From an uncultured Aquiluna sp. (GTDB taxonomy: Bacteria > Actinomycetota > Actinomycetes > Actinomycetales > Microbacteriaceae): a stretch of 64,000 bases of DNA. The stretch spans positions 1 through 64,000 of the forward strand of contig CAJXOD010000004.1 in NCBI GenBank assembly GCA_913057795.1. The letters run 5' to 3'. This document shows positions 19,798-31,054 of this stretch, piece after piece. The position numbers and the translations under genes are program-made. The notes under the pieces were generated by a model that ran no database searches, was not told the DNA's origin, and was given only the letters and a program-made list of their open reading frames with translations. The first letter of the stretch is position 1. Each line of letters begins with the position of its first letter.

Positions 19798-20651
19798 CCG
19801 GGGCCAATCAAGAGCGACGAGATAATCGCGCCGGCGAAAAAGTTCAGCCATATAAATCTTTTCCAACCCCTGTTGGCCGTTTCACAGGTTTCATCTGTGA
19901 TTCCAAACTCCCTTGCGGTGACAAATAAATAGGGGAGGGCGGCTAAGGCCGCAAACTGAAATCTACCCGGAAGGCCCAGCAGCATCAGAGCGGCCAGTAA
20001 ATAAGCGCCAAAAGCCAACTTCACCGTCAGGCGGGCTCCGAAAAAAGTGGCGATTGACGCGATGTTCGCGTCCTTATCTGCCCTGATGTCCTGCACTGCG
20101 CCAAAAGCGTGGGAGGCCATGCCCCAGAGGACGAATGCAATTGATGCCATCATCACAACCTCGCTCGTGAGGCTTGTCCCGGCAAGCGCAAGTCCAAAGA
20201 GCATCGGCCCAATAAAGTGCAGGGCAGAGGTGAAAGAGTCCAGAACCGGAATCTCCTTGAAGCGCAAGTACTTAGCCGAGTAGGCCACCACCGAGAAAAT
20301 AACTAAAAGCAGTAAGGCCCCAGAAAAACGACTGCCGACTACAAGAAGATAAATCACAAATGGTGTCGCAAGTCCGGTTGAGATCCAGAGGGTTGCTGCG
20401 TGGTATTTGGGCTCCAGAAGAGCGCCTTCTAGCCCACCTTTTCTAGGGTTCGTGAGATCAGACTCATAGTCGAAAACATCGTTGACCCCATACATCAGAA
20501 GGTTGTAGGGGATGAGGAAGAAAAAAGCGCCAACAATCAAGGTTATGTCGATGTTTCCGGTGCCAAGAAAATACGCAACTGCGAACGGGAATGCAGTGTT
20601 TATCCAGGAAATCGGCCTCGAAGAAACCACCAGCCTGGATACTAGTTTCAC
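19794..20651 (-). CDS. crtEb: UbiA-family prenyltransferase, lycopene elongase type
   Basis: A 285-residue polytopic prenyltransferase. The first aspartate motif is NDVFDYESD (57-65) and a second (DIRADKDANI) lies in the middle, both binding prenyl diphosphate through Mg2+. CrtEb-type enzymes add C5 units to lycopene, giving C50 carotenoids such as decaprenoxanthin or sarcinaxanthin precursors. Being the last gene of crtB-crtI-crtYe-crtYf-crtEb, with a 4-base overlap to crtYf, strongly supports this over a quinone-synthesis role. Its end interlocks with the sprT-like stop. Confidence 0.9.
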   Translation of the reverse strand: MKLVSRLVVSSRPISWINTAFPFAVAYFLGTGNIDITLIVGAFFFLIPYNLLMYGVNDVFDYESDLTNPRKGGLEGALLEPKYHAATLWISTGLATPFVIYLLVVGSRFSGALLLLVIFSVVAYSAKYLRFKEIPVLDSFTSALHFIGPMLFGLALAGTSLTSEVVMMASIAFVLWGMASHAFGAVQDIRADKDANIASIATFFGARLTVKLAFGAYLLAALMLLGLPGRFQFAALAALPYLFVTAREFGITDETCETANRGWKRFIWLNFFAGAIISSLLIGPG

Positions 20652-20935
20652 AATTTAGTCCTGAAAAAATTGAACAGCGATGGCACTAGAACGATCGCAA
20701 GCACTGTGTATGCGAAGTCTTCGATGGGAGCAACGCCTATCTTGATGCCGGATATCTTTTCCGGGTCATAGGCGACGATACCTGTTCCTATTATCACATT
20801 GTCAAAAATAGCAGTCAGTGTCAGCATTACGGCAGCAGTTCCCACTAAAGGTTTTGTAACCCACCAGTGGCGCATCAAGAACGCGTAGATCGCCACAAGT
20901 GCCATGACGGTTGCGCTCAGCAAAAGGTAGGTCAT
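20648..20935 (-). CDS. crtYf: C50 carotenoid cyclase subunit f
   Basis: A 95-residue protein with three hydrophobic helices, of the lycopene-cyclase-domain family. The central TAIFDNVIIGTGIVAYDPEKI and GIKIGVAPIEDFAYT motifs are diagnostic. In actinobacteria CrtYe and CrtYf form a heterodimer that closes the rings of C50 carotenoids. It overlaps both neighbours by 4 bases, so it is translationally coupled. Confidence 0.92.
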   Translation of the reverse strand: MTYLLLSATVMALVAIYAFLMRHWWVTKPLVGTAAVMLTLTAIFDNVIIGTGIVAYDPEKISGIKIGVAPIEDFAYTVLAIVLVPSLFNFFRTKL

Positions 20936-21258
20936 TTTTTCAGCCGCCTTGCAAAGCCTAAGTAGACAAGCAGTGAGTTGTAGCTCAGCACTATTAGGAA
21001 GAAGAGCTCCTCAAGCGGCAGTTCTGGCGCAAGCAGTAATCCAGAAAGATGAGGGGCGTCACCGCGAAAAAATATCCCAAGGCCTATCCCGACTAGATCC
21101 CAAACCAAGAACAGAGCAACTGCAATTGTGATTGAGAGAGCCGCAGCCTTAGGGGATGTAGCGAATGCCAACTTGTGACGTCGGTCAAGAAGGTAAAGTC
21201 CGACTATCGATAAAACAAGTGCTGCCAGGTAAGCAAAGGGCGTTAGGGCATCAATCAA
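20932..21258 (-). CDS. crtYe: C50 carotenoid cyclase subunit e
   Basis: A 108-residue three-helix protein, partner of crtYf. The second half has FLVWDLVGIGLGIFFRGDA and LLLAPELPLEELFFLIVLSY, the lycopene-cyclase-domain signatures (PxEE motif). Overlaps of 4 bases with crtI upstream and crtYf downstream imply coupled translation and 1:1 subunit production. Confidence 0.92.
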   Translation of the reverse strand: MIDALTPFAYLAALVLSIVGLYLLDRRHKLAFATSPKAAALSITIAVALFLVWDLVGIGLGIFFRGDAPHLSGLLLAPELPLEELFFLIVLSYNSLLVYLGFARRLKK

Positions 21259-22832
21259 CTAATGCCTTTCCACCTTTGAACCTCGGTTAGTTCTTTTTGA
21301 ATTGGCCCAGAACTGCGGTCGTTTGTCAGGTGCTTATAAACCAACTCAGCACCAATAAGGCACATCGGTAGGCCGATGCCTGGAATGGTGTTGTGACCGG
21401 TGTAGAACAGGTTCTTCAGCTTCTTGGAGAAGTTTTTTGGCCTAAAGAATGCGCTCTGGGTCAAAGTATGAGCCATACCAAGTGCGGTACCGCTCCAGGC
21501 GTTTAGTTCCGACTCGAAGTTACCCGGCCCCATGGTGCGCCTAACCACGATGCGCTCGTGAAGGTCTGGGATATCACACCACTCTGCTATCTGATCGATT
21601 ATCTTGTCGGCAGCAGCCTCAAAGTCCTCATCACCACTTCGCTCAATGCCACCTCGGCCAATAACGGGGTCTGGGGCAATCGGGACTAGCACGAAAAGGT
21701 TCTCGTGCCCATCGGGGGCAACAGATGCATCTGACTTGGAGGGGTTACAGATGTAAAGCGATGCCGGTGACGGCACGTGGCTCTTTCCATCAGCCTTTCT
21801 AAACACCTGGGAGAAATTAGTGCTCCAGTCCTTGGTGTACAAAAGCGTGTGGTGGTCAAGTTGGTCTATTTTGCCTTTAACCCCCAAGTAGATGAGCATC
21901 GCCGAAGGCCCGGGAATTTTCTTGTCCCAGAATTTTTGCGGGTAGGTCTGGTGCTTTTTCTCGAGCAATTTAGTCTCGACATGATGCAGGTCGGCGCTCG
22001 CGACAACGACATCTGCTAAATACTCAGAGGAACCGACTTGCAGACCAACTGCCTTATTGCCGTCGGTCAGGATCTTTGTTACCGGCGAGCTGGTGTGAAT
22101 CTCGACGCCGTATTGCTTAGCGAGCCTGGCAATCGCCTCAATGACGCTGTGGAGGCCACCCTGCGGGTAAAACACGCCCTGGTTCATGTCGACGTGTGTC
22201 ATTAGGTGATACATGCTCGGGGTGTCATAGGGGGAAGCGCCTAAAAATACGGCTGGAAAGTTCAGCATTTTCTTGAGGCGATCGTCTTTTACGTATTCCC
22301 CGGAAAATGAATAGAGCGGCTTTAGTAGTAGCTTCATGAATCGGCCAAGTTTCGCAATTACCTCTGGCTGCACGAAGCTTCTGGCGTCTTGGAAGTTTGT
22401 ATACAAAAAGTGCTTAATCGACAGGTCGTAGGCATCCTCTGCGCTGTCTAAATATCTCTGTAGACCTTCGCCTGCCCCAGCTTCAATCGATTCAAAGAGC
22501 TCTTTTATGCCTTCGACGTTATCCGGCATCAAAAGTGCATCGCCGAGACCCTCGTTTCGAGTTTGGTAAGCCGGGTTCAGTCTCACTAGGTCTAGTTGTT
22601 CCTTGGCCGAGGTGCCCATTAGCTTGAAGAACTGCTCAAAGGCATCCGGCATCAAGTACCAGCTTGGCCCCATGTCAAAGCGGAAGCCGTCTTTCTCCCA
22701 GACATCGGCTCGACCGCCAAGGGTGGCGTTCGCTTCGAAAAGCTGAACTTTCATCCCTGCCTTAGCTAGAAGTGCTGCGCTTGCAAGACCGGCGATTCCT
22801 CCACCAACGACAACGGCTGTTTTATTACTCAA
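21255..22832 (-). CDS. crtI: Phytoene desaturase
   Basis: A 525-residue FAD-dependent desaturase that converts phytoene to lycopene. The N-terminus has the dinucleotide-binding motif VVVGGGIAGLASAALLAKAG followed by GGRADVWEKDGFRFDMGPSWY, and the C-terminal FAD motif is in NTIPGIGLPMCLIGAELV. The length is normal for CrtI. It lies in the middle of the crt operon with 4-base overlaps at both ends. Confidence 0.96.
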   Translation of the reverse strand: MSNKTAVVVGGGIAGLASAALLAKAGMKVQLFEANATLGGRADVWEKDGFRFDMGPSWYLMPDAFEQFFKLMGTSAKEQLDLVRLNPAYQTRNEGLGDALLMPDNVEGIKELFESIEAGAGEGLQRYLDSAEDAYDLSIKHFLYTNFQDARSFVQPEVIAKLGRFMKLLLKPLYSFSGEYVKDDRLKKMLNFPAVFLGASPYDTPSMYHLMTHVDMNQGVFYPQGGLHSVIEAIARLAKQYGVEIHTSSPVTKILTDGNKAVGLQVGSSEYLADVVVASADLHHVETKLLEKKHQTYPQKFWDKKIPGPSAMLIYLGVKGKIDQLDHHTLLYTKDWSTNFSQVFRKADGKSHVPSPASLYICNPSKSDASVAPDGHENLFVLVPIAPDPVIGRGGIERSGDEDFEAAADKIIDQIAEWCDIPDLHERIVVRRTMGPGNFESELNAWSGTALGMAHTLTQSAFFRPKNFSKKLKNLFYTGHNTIPGIGLPMCLIGAELVYKHLTNDRSSGPIQKELTEVQRWKGIS

Positions 22833-23722
22833 GGCTTTACTCCTAATAGGGCTTTGGCAAGCACGAATAGCTTCCGTAAGTTGTTAACAGAGATACGGGC
22901 CTGAATTAGTTCCTCGGCGGGGGTTTTAGATATTTTATTGTTGAGCTCCTGAAACAAAAATTGAGCTGCTGTCACCGCTTTTCTTGCCGATGATTCCAAT
23001 AGGGGCAGCGACAAGGCTGAAATTTGCAAGTCGTTTTCGATATCTCGGACCAGCCTGTTTTTGGTCTCCTCATCGAAGGTCTTTATGGCGACATCCGGAA
23101 AGTAGCTGCGTCCAAGCTTGTCAAAGTCTGATGCAAGATCTCTAAGGAAGTTCACCTTTTGAAAGGCTGCTCCGAGAGCACGAGCACCCTTGACCAAGAG
23201 TAGTTTTTGCTCCTCGGTGTAATCCCTGCCATGGACAAATGCCGCCAAACACATCAAGCCGACAACCTCGGCGCTGCCATAGACATAAACCTGGAAAGAC
23301 TTTTGATCGTGAATCGTTTCGGTCAAGTCTTGCCTCATCGAGAAAAAGAAAGGTTCAATGATGTCTTTTTTGATTCCAACTTCTCTGGCTGTGAGGGCAA
23401 ACGCATGTATAACTAGGTTCGTGCTGAAGCCGCGTGTCAATGCTAGATATGTTTCGTTTTCAAATTCAGTTAGCAGCACGCCGGGGTCAAAACCATCTGA
23501 TTCCGCGGAAGCCTGAGCAGCACAGCCATCAACAATTTCATCGGCCACCCGCACCAGCGCGTAAATGTTCTCGACGTGGTCACGTAAGTCTTTATTTAGG
23601 ACCCTGGTAGCCATGCCGAAAGAGGTCGAGTAGGAGTAGATAACTTCTTTGCTGGCGCGGTGGGCGGCTCGATTATAAAGCGCCAGACCGGTCGGGATCT
23701 TTGTTGTGTCTAGATTTTCCAC
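22829..23722 (-). CDS. crtB: Phytoene synthase
   Basis: A 297-residue head-to-head prenyl synthase joining two GGPP molecules. The aspartate-rich motifs are DEIVDG (first) and DLASDFDKLGRSYFP (second), with FQKVNFLRD between. The frame stays open for 52 codons further upstream, but that would run into the divergent ilvD. The GTG at 23722 (VENLDTTKIPTGL) fits the family N-terminus and has GATACT 6 bases upstream, so it may be leaderless. No GGPP synthase gene (crtE) is next to it, so GGPP must come from elsewhere. Confidence 0.92.
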   Translation of the reverse strand: MENLDTTKIPTGLALYNRAAHRASKEVIYSYSTSFGMATRVLNKDLRDHVENIYALVRVADEIVDGCAAQASAESDGFDPGVLLTEFENETYLALTRGFSTNLVIHAFALTAREVGIKKDIIEPFFFSMRQDLTETIHDQKSFQVYVYGSAEVVGLMCLAAFVHGRDYTEEQKLLLVKGARALGAAFQKVNFLRDLASDFDKLGRSYFPDVAIKTFDEETKNRLVRDIENDLQISALSLPLLESSARKAVTAAQFLFQELNNKISKTPAEELIQARISVNNLRKLFVLAKALLGVKP

Positions 23723-23749
23723 ACGACCAGAGTATCGCGATATAAAACG

Positions 23750-23755
23750 TAAGAT
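23750..23755 (+). promoter_or_regulatory. -10 box for leaderless ilvD
   Basis: TAAGAT ends 6 bases before the ilvD ATG with no ribosome site between. The opposite strand must hold the crtB promoter within the same 39-base gap. Confidence 0.5.
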
Positions 23756-23761
23756 TAACTC

Positions 23762-25453
23762 ATGACCAATCACATGAAGCCAAGAAGCCATGATGTAACC
23801 GATGGAATTGAGCGCGCACCTGCCCGTGGAATGCTCCGAGCCGTCGGTATGGGTGACGACGACTGGGTTAAGCCACAAATCGGCGTTGCCTCTTCTTGGA
23901 ACGAAGTGACTCCTTGCAACTTGTCTCTAGATCGTCTTGCGGATGCCGTCAAAGTTGGCGTCCGCCAGGCAAACGGATGGCCTATGGAGTTTGGAACGAT
24001 TTCAGTTTCGGACGGAATCTCAATGGGTCACGAGGGCATGCACTTTTCACTCGTGTCCCGAGAGGTAATTGCGGACTCTGTCGAGACCGTAATGCAGGCT
24101 GAACGGATGGACGGCTCAGTGCTGCTTGCCGGCTGTGACAAGTCGCTGCCCGGAATGCTAATGGCAGCAGCAAGACTGGATCTTGCATCTGTATTTTTGT
24201 ACGCCGGCACAATCGCTCCAGGTTGGGTAAAGCTAACCGACGGCACCGAAAAGCAGGTGACAATCATCGACGCTTTCGAAGCCGTTGGTGCCTGCAAGGC
24301 CGGCAAGATGAGCGAAGAGGACCTCGGTCGGATCGAACGCGCAATCTGCCCGGGAGAAGGCGCTTGTGGCGGTATGTATACAGCTAACACAATGGCCTCC
24401 ATCGGTGAAGCGCTCGGCATGAGCCTTCCTGGATCGGCTGCTCCACCATCTGCGGATCGCAGACGAGATATTTGGGCTCACCGTTCCGGCGAGGCGGTAG
24501 TGAACTTGATAGACAAGGGAATCACAGCTCGTCAGATTATGACCAAACCTGCTTTTGAGAATGCGATTGCGGTTTTGATGGCGTTTGGTGGCTCGACAAA
24601 TGCTGTTCTCCACCTACTAGCGATAGCTCGCGAGGCAGAAGTTGACCTTCAACTTGCAGACTTCAATCGCATTGCTGACAAGGTTCCTCACTTGGGCGAC
24701 CTTAAGCCGTTCGGACAATACGTGATGAACGATGTTGATCGCGTCGGCGGCGTTCCGGTACTTATGAAGGCCCTTCTCGATGCTGGGCTTATGCACGGAG
24801 ATGTCATGACCGTGACCGGTAAGACGATGGCCGAAAACTTAGCGGAAATTTCCCCACCGGACCCAGATGGAAAAATCATTCGCGCCATGAATAACCCGAT
24901 GAGTAAGCGCGGTGGGATTAATGTGCTGCACGGTTCGTTGGCACCAGATGGTGCGGTCGTAAAGACCGCAGGTTTTGAGTTGGCTACTTTTGAGGGCCCG
25001 GCACGCGTTTTTGATCGCGAAGGAACTGCCATAGAGGCTCTGAATAATGGCGAGATCAAGTCTGGCGATGCGGTGGTGATTCGCTACGAAGGACCTAAAG
25101 GCGGCCCAGGCATGCGTGAGATGCTTGCCTTCACTGCCGCCATCAAGGGTGCGGGATTGGGTAAAGATGTTCTACTATTGACGGACGGCAGATTCTCAGG
25201 CGGCACAACCGGACTGTGTATCGGCCATATCTCTCCAGAGACCACCGATGGTGGACCAATTGCTCTGGTGCGCGATGGAGACTTGATTCGAGTTGATATC
25301 GCTGCTCGTTCGCTTGATTTACTCGTCAGCGAAGAAGAGCTGGCTGATCGTCGTAAAGACTGGCAGCCATTGCCACCGCGCTACACCCGCGGTGTGCTAG
25401 CTAAATTTTCTAAGCTTGTGCACTCGGCTTCCGAGGGCGCATACTGCGGCTAA
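23762..25453 (+). CDS. ilvD: Dihydroxy-acid dehydratase
   Basis: A 563-residue IlvD/Edd enzyme that dehydrates 2,3-dihydroxy-isovalerate and -methylvalerate in valine and isoleucine synthesis. Fe-S ligands and active-site segments are [24 protein letters not shown] and [16 protein letters not shown]. The C-terminal [14 protein letters not shown] is also diagnostic. It starts a run ilvD-ilvB-ilvN-ilvC; ilvB begins 22 bases after its stop. A TAAGAT box 6 bases before the ATG suggests a leaderless message. Confidence 0.97.
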   Translation: MTNHMKPRSHDVTDGIERAPARGMLRAVGMGDDDWVKPQIGVASSWNEVTPCNLSLDRLADAVKVGVRQANGWPMEFGTISVSDGISMGHEGMHFSLVSREVIADSVETVMQAERMDGSVLLAGCDKSLPGMLMAAARLDLASVFLYAGTIAPGWVKLTDGTEKQVTIIDAFEAVGACKAGKMSEEDLGRIERAICPGEGACGGMYTANTMASIGEALGMSLPGSAAPPSADRRRDIWAHRSGEAVVNLIDKGITARQIMTKPAFENAIAVLMAFGGSTNAVLHLLAIAREAEVDLQLADFNRIADKVPHLGDLKPFGQYVMNDVDRVGGVPVLMKALLDAGLMHGDVMTVTGKTMAENLAEISPPDPDGKIIRAMNNPMSKRGGINVLHGSLAPDGAVVKTAGFELATFEGPARVFDREGTAIEALNNGEIKSGDAVVIRYEGPKGGPGMREMLAFTAAIKGAGLGKDVLLLTDGRFSGGTTGLCIGHISPETTDGGPIALVRDGDLIRVDIAARSLDLLVSEEELADRRKDWQPLPPRYTRGVLAKFSKLVHSASEGAYCG

Positions 25454-25475
25454 TAATCGAGTTGAAAAGGACATC

Positions 25476-27230
25476 ATGGCAACCGAGACCCTAACCGGGG
25501 CGCAAGCACTAATCCGTTCGCTCGAGCTGCTCGGGGTTGACACGGTCTTTGGCTTGCCTGGTGGAGCAATTTTGCCCACTTACGACCCGCTCATGGACTC
25601 CAAAAAGCTACGCCACATTTTGGTTAGGCACGAGCAAGGTGCTGGTCACGCAGCCGAAGGGTACGCGGCGGCTAGTGGAAGACTTGGCGTGTGTATTGCG
25701 ACAAGTGGTCCAGGTGCTACAAACCTGGTGACTGCGATTGCCGATGCTCACATGGACTCAGTGCCAATGCTCGCAATCACCGGTCAGGTGAACTCATTCT
25801 CAATTGGAACCGATGCCTTTCAAGAGGCGGACATTGTTGGAATAACAATGCCGATTACGAAGCACAGCTTCTTGGTGACTCGAGCTGAGGACATCCCTGG
25901 TGTTGTTGCGGCGGCATACGAAATAGCTACTACCGGCAGGCCAGGCCCAGTTCTTATTGACTTCGCTAAGGACGCTCAGAACGGAAAGTTCGAGTTCTCT
26001 TGGCCACCGAAGATTGACCTGCCTGGTTTCAGGCCTGTTACCGACCCTCACGGCAAGCAGGTGCAAGCAGCGGCTGAACTTATTCTGAAGTCCCATAAGC
26101 CAATTCTTTATGTTGGCGGCGGAGTTATCCGGGCCGACGCAAGTAAGGAACTTCTTGCCTTGGCTGAATTACTTCATGCTCCAGTTACCACGACCTTGAT
26201 GGCCAGAGGTGCTTTCCCTGACTCGCATCCTCAGCAACTAGGTATGCCGGGTATGCACGGAACGGTGCCGGCGGTAACCGCCTTGCAAAAATCAGATCTC
26301 TTGATTACCCTCGGCGCCCGCTTTGATGATCGAGTAACCGGTGACATCAAGAGCTTTGCTAAGGGTGCGAAAGTAATCCACGTCGATATTGATCCAGCCG
26401 AAATTGGAAAGATTCGTCACGCAGATGTTCCGATAGTTGGTGACGCCAAGGTTGTGATCTTGATGTTGATTGCCGAGTTGAAGGCGCAGATGAAGGACTC
26501 TAAGCCGGACTACGAGGACTGGTGGATTTTTCTAAAGGGCCTCAAGGAGCGCTACCCGCTTGGCTACAGCGAACCCGATGACGGGAAGCTCTCTCCTCAG
26601 TACGTCATTCAGCGCATCGGTGAGCTATCTGGCCCAGAGGCAATATTCGCCTCTGGAGTGGGCCAACACCAGATGTGGTCGGCGCAGTTCATCAAGTACG
26701 AGCGACCTAATTCTTGGCTAAATTCTGGCGGACTGGGAACCATGGGCTACGCGGTTCCGGCCGCAATGGGCGCCAAGGTGGCGCAGCCAGATCGCCTAGT
26801 TTGGGCGATTGACGGTGACGGCTGCTTCCAAATGACAAATCAGGAGTTGGCAACCTGCACCATCAACAACATTCCGATAAAAGTAGCGATCATCAACAAC
26901 TCGTCGCTTGGGATGGTTAGACAATGGCAGACACTGTTTTATAACTCTCGTTACTCCAATAGCGACTTGAATACCGGAACCGACACAATAATGGTGCCAG
27001 ATTTCGTGAAGCTTGGCGAGGCCTATGGTTGCCTGGCAATCAGGGTCGAGAAGGTCGAAGATGTTGACGCGGCGATCAAGCTTGCGATGGAAACGAATGA
27101 TCGACCCGTTGTAATCGACTTCATAGTCGGCAGAGACGCTATGGTTTGGCCAATGGTTCCATCAGGAATTTCGAATGACGCGGTTCAATATGCCCGAGAT
27201 GCAGCACCGATTTGGGATGGTGATGAATAA
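25476..27230 (+). CDS. ilvB: Acetolactate synthase, catalytic (large) subunit
   Basis: A 584-residue ThDP-dependent enzyme. [14 protein letters not shown] and the catalytic glutamate in [14 protein letters not shown] lie at the N-terminus, followed by the FAD-binding middle domain and the ThDP motif [15 protein letters not shown]...NN near residue 450. It makes acetolactate and acetohydroxybutyrate, the first common step of branched-chain amino acid synthesis. ATG 25476 ([11 protein letters not shown]) has GAAAAGGA upstream. It ends at the TAATG that starts ilvN. Confidence 0.97.
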   Translation: MATETLTGAQALIRSLELLGVDTVFGLPGGAILPTYDPLMDSKKLRHILVRHEQGAGHAAEGYAAASGRLGVCIATSGPGATNLVTAIADAHMDSVPMLAITGQVNSFSIGTDAFQEADIVGITMPITKHSFLVTRAEDIPGVVAAAYEIATTGRPGPVLIDFAKDAQNGKFEFSWPPKIDLPGFRPVTDPHGKQVQAAAELILKSHKPILYVGGGVIRADASKELLALAELLHAPVTTTLMARGAFPDSHPQQLGMPGMHGTVPAVTALQKSDLLITLGARFDDRVTGDIKSFAKGAKVIHVDIDPAEIGKIRHADVPIVGDAKVVILMLIAELKAQMKDSKPDYEDWWIFLKGLKERYPLGYSEPDDGKLSPQYVIQRIGELSGPEAIFASGVGQHQMWSAQFIKYERPNSWLNSGGLGTMGYAVPAAMGAKVAQPDRLVWAIDGDGCFQMTNQELATCTINNIPIKVAIINNSSLGMVRQWQTLFYNSRYSNSDLNTGTDTIMVPDFVKLGEAYGCLAIRVEKVEDVDAAIKLAMETNDRPVVIDFIVGRDAMVWPMVPSGISNDAVQYARDAAPIWDGDE

Positions 27231-27739
27231 TGTCGACTCAGCATTTGCTTTCGCTGCTGGTTGAAAATAAGCCAGGAATCCTTACGCGAGTCGCCGCGCT
27301 TTTCGCTAGGCGAGGTTACAACATCGAGTCACTTGCCGTGGGAACCACTGAAATTGAGGGCGTTTCCAGAATTACCGTCGTGGTCAGCTTGGATGGTCAG
27401 CCGCTTGAGCAGGTAACAAAGCAACTAAACAAGCTAATAAACGTTCTAAAAATTGTTGAACTCGAAGAAGAAACTTCGGTTGCCAGAGACCACATGTTGG
27501 TCAAGGTTAGAACCGACTCTTCGACTAGGTCGCAGGTTTTAGAGGCAGTAACTTTGTTTAGGGCTCGAGTCATTGATGTCGTGAGTGATGCGGTCGTAAT
27601 CGAAGTCACCGGAAACACCGCCAAGTGCCAGGCCTTTTTGAAGGTCTTAGAGCCATTTGGCATAAAGGAATTGGTTCAGTCTGGCGCGATTGCTGTATCG
27701 CGAGGATCTAAGTCAATGAGCGAAAAAGTGATTCGCTAG
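27230..27739 (+). CDS. ilvN: Acetolactate synthase, regulatory (small) subunit
   Basis: A 169-residue subunit with an N-terminal ACT domain (LLVENKPGILTRVAALFARR, then NIESLAVG) that binds valine for feedback inhibition, and a C-terminal domain typical of long IlvN/IlvH. The ATG overlaps the ilvB stop by one base (TAATG), indicating translational coupling. ilvC follows after 35 bases. Confidence 0.96.
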   Translation: MSTQHLLSLLVENKPGILTRVAALFARRGYNIESLAVGTTEIEGVSRITVVVSLDGQPLEQVTKQLNKLINVLKIVELEEETSVARDHMLVKVRTDSSTRSQVLEAVTLFRARVIDVVSDAVVIEVTGNTAKCQAFLKVLEPFGIKELVQSGAIAVSRGSKSMSEKVIR

Positions 27740-27753
27740 GGTTTACTAAATAA

Positions 27754-28800
<1,047 letters not shown>

Positions 28801-28810
28801 ATCTATTGCC

Positions 28811-28841
28811 AAACCCCCTCGAGTAATTCGAGGGGGTTTTT
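28811..28841 (+). terminator. Rho-independent terminator of the ilv operon
   Basis: AAACCCCCTCGA (28811-28822) pairs perfectly with 28828-28839 around a 5-base loop, followed by T residues. The remaining gap to serA (28842-29030) has no gene; a TAGAAT at 28981-28986 with TTAGAG 18 bases upstream could be the serA promoter. Confidence 0.92.
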
Positions 28842-29030
28842 GCATGTATTAGATTCGTCGTAAAAAAATCGGACTGCAATTAGAGCACCAAGAAAAAGAC
28901 TAAATTACCTGTTCAAGAGCCATGTTTGCGGGCTGCGATTCGCCAACGTGAGAAGGTTAGAGCCAATAAAGATTACTTGTTAGAATTGTAAAAAATCCCG
29001 TCGCTGTCGACCCAACCGTTAGGTCAGCCA

Positions 29031-30626
29031 TTGCCAAAGCCAATTGTTCTCATCGCTGAAGAGCTTTCCCCCGCCACCCTTGAAGCGTTGGGCCCGGATT
29101 TTGAAGTTCGTAATGTCGATGGTGCTGATCGCTCCGCGCTATTACCGGCCCTTGCAGATGCCGACGCAGTGCTGATTCGATCGGCGACAAAAATGGATGC
29201 GGAGGCCATGGCGGCGGCTCCCAAGTTGAAGGTAATTGCGCGTGCCGGAGTCGGTCTTGACAACGTAGATATAAAAGCGGCGACAAAAGCTGGAGTTATG
29301 GTCGTAAATGCTCCGACCTCAAACATTATCTCCGCGGCCGAACTTGCCATTGGCCAAATCCTGGCTCTTTCTAGGCACATCCCAGACGGAAATGCTTCAT
29401 TGAAGCAAGGACTCTGGAAGCGGAGCCAATACACCGGCGTCGAGCTTTATGAGAAGACCATCGGCATTATCGGTCTCGGTCGAATCGGGACCTTGGTTGC
29501 GCAGCGACTATCGGGTTTTGGCGTGACTTTGATTGGTTATGACCCTTACGTGACCCAGGGACGAGCCGAGCAAATCGGTGTTGAGCTGTGCGACATCGAA
29601 ACCCTGATGAAGCGTGCCGACTACATAACTATTCATATTCCAAAAACCGCCGAAACGACCGGCATGATTTCCACGAATGAGTTTGCAATGGCTAAGCCAA
29701 CCTTGCGTATTGTGAATTGCTCGCGCGGCGGCATAATCGATGAGACGGCCTTGTACGAGGCGCTCAAGTCCAATCGAATTGCTGGAGCCGGACTCGACGT
29801 GTTCGTCAATGAGCCTCCTACTGGTTCTCCGCTTCTAACTCTCGACAACATTCTTGTCACACCGCACCTTGGGGCATCCACCGACGAAGCTCAGGAAAAA
29901 GCGGGCATCTCCGTTGCGCGCTCGGTCCGGCTTGCTCTTGCTGGCGATCTCGTTCCGGACGCAGTAAATGTGGCAGGTGGGGAGATTGATGCCTCTGTGA
30001 AGCCTGGCATTGGGCTTGCCGAGAAGCTTGGAATGATTATTGCGGGTCTTGCACACACCTCCATAGTTTCCGTAGAGTTCGAGGCCAGAGGCGAAATAGC
30101 AGCGCACGATGTGACTGTTTTGAAGCTAGCTGCCCTAAAGGGCCTGTTCCAGACCATGGTCACCGAGCAGGTCTCTTACGTCAACGCACCGCTGATGGCT
30201 GAACAACGCGGAGTGGAGGTTCGACTTACTCAGGACTCAGTTTCGGATGAATACCGAAACGTAACGACCATGAAGGCAGTTCTCTCAGATGGAACTACGG
30301 TTTCGGCCGGTGGAACTGTGATTGGGCCAAAGCACCAGCAAAAGCTCGTTTCAATAAATGGCTACGACGTGGAACTCGCGATGGCGGATAACTTCGTGGT
30401 TATGGTCTACCAAGACCGCCCCGGAATAGTTGCCGTCTATGGAAAAGCGTTTGCCGAAGCCGGCATAAACATTGCGGCCATGACGATTGCGCGCCAGCAG
30501 GAGGGCGGCAAGGCGCTATCGGTCGTAACCGTTGACTCTCCGGTCGATGCAGAAATTCTAGAAAAGCTCCGAATCGAAATCGATGCCGACTTGATGCAGT
30601 CGATAGCCATGACAGAGGCCTACTAG
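29031..30626 (+). CDS. serA: D-3-phosphoglycerate dehydrogenase
   Basis: A 531-residue long-form SerA that starts serine synthesis. The N-terminal catalytic region carries GRIG (GIIGLGRIGTLVAQRL) for NAD binding, NCSRGGIIDE and the HLGASTDEAQEKA segment with the catalytic His. Residues ~310-450 form the intervening domain of long SerA and the C-terminus is an ACT domain (YQDRPGIVAVYGKAF) for serine feedback. The start TTG 29031 (MPKPIVLIAEEL) matches the family; the ribosome site is weak. Confidence 0.96.
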   Translation: MPKPIVLIAEELSPATLEALGPDFEVRNVDGADRSALLPALADADAVLIRSATKMDAEAMAAAPKLKVIARAGVGLDNVDIKAATKAGVMVVNAPTSNIISAAELAIGQILALSRHIPDGNASLKQGLWKRSQYTGVELYEKTIGIIGLGRIGTLVAQRLSGFGVTLIGYDPYVTQGRAEQIGVELCDIETLMKRADYITIHIPKTAETTGMISTNEFAMAKPTLRIVNCSRGGIIDETALYEALKSNRIAGAGLDVFVNEPPTGSPLLTLDNILVTPHLGASTDEAQEKAGISVARSVRLALAGDLVPDAVNVAGGEIDASVKPGIGLAEKLGMIIAGLAHTSIVSVEFEARGEIAAHDVTVLKLAALKGLFQTMVTEQVSYVNAPLMAEQRGVEVRLTQDSVSDEYRNVTTMKAVLSDGTTVSAGGTVIGPKHQQKLVSINGYDVELAMADNFVVMVYQDRPGIVAVYGKAFAEAGINIAAMTIARQQEGGKALSVVTVDSPVDAEILEKLRIEIDADLMQSIAMTEAY

Positions 30627-30707
30627 GCCCTTCCAGTCAGAGTCAAGTTCCTCAAGCTCCGACTACTGAAGCGCCTCGCGTTTCTTGTCGAAAATCGAAG
30701 CGTTCTA

Positions 30708-31025
30708 TTAGGTGCTTGGCTCCGTGGAGACGTGCTTCCCGGCCTCAACCCAGCTACCGGTGCCTCCGGCTACTGAAACTGCACTAAATTTTTGGGACTC
30801 GAGGTAATTGGCAGCGGTCATTGATCGACCTCCGGCCTGGCAAATGACCCAGACTTGGGCATCCTTAGGTAATTCAGCCAATTGATCCGGCACGTCACCG
30901 AGAGGTATGTGGTGGGCAGTCGGCACGTGGCCATTTTCAAACTCCCAACCTTCTCTCACATCAAGAACGAATGCTCCGTCTTTGATAGCTTGCTCTAGTT
31001 CGTTGATGGATACTTCGTTTGCCAT
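30708..31025 (-). CDS. Rhodanese-like single-domain sulfurtransferase
   Basis: A 105-residue cytosolic rhodanese domain with active-site C62 in ICQAGGRS, and LDVREGWEFENGHVPTAHHIPL as the family N-terminal motif. The ATG at 31025 has AAGGGA upstream. It lies 29 bases after the CstR-like regulator gene on the same strand and is very likely co-transcribed with it. A role in persulfide handling or sulfide stress is inferred from this context. It is convergent with serA. Confidence 0.88.
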   Translation of the reverse strand: MANEVSINELEQAIKDGAFVLDVREGWEFENGHVPTAHHIPLGDVPDQLAELPKDAQVWVICQAGGRSMTAANYLESQKFSAVSVAGGTGSWVEAGKHVSTEPST

Positions 31026-31054
31026 TATTTGTCCCTTTCCTAAAATTTCTGTCA

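Noticed and set aside
28842..29030. Riboswitch or attenuator in the serA leader
   Set aside because: No conserved riboswitch core or leader peptide with runs of serine or branched-chain codons was seen; only a weak promoter candidate.
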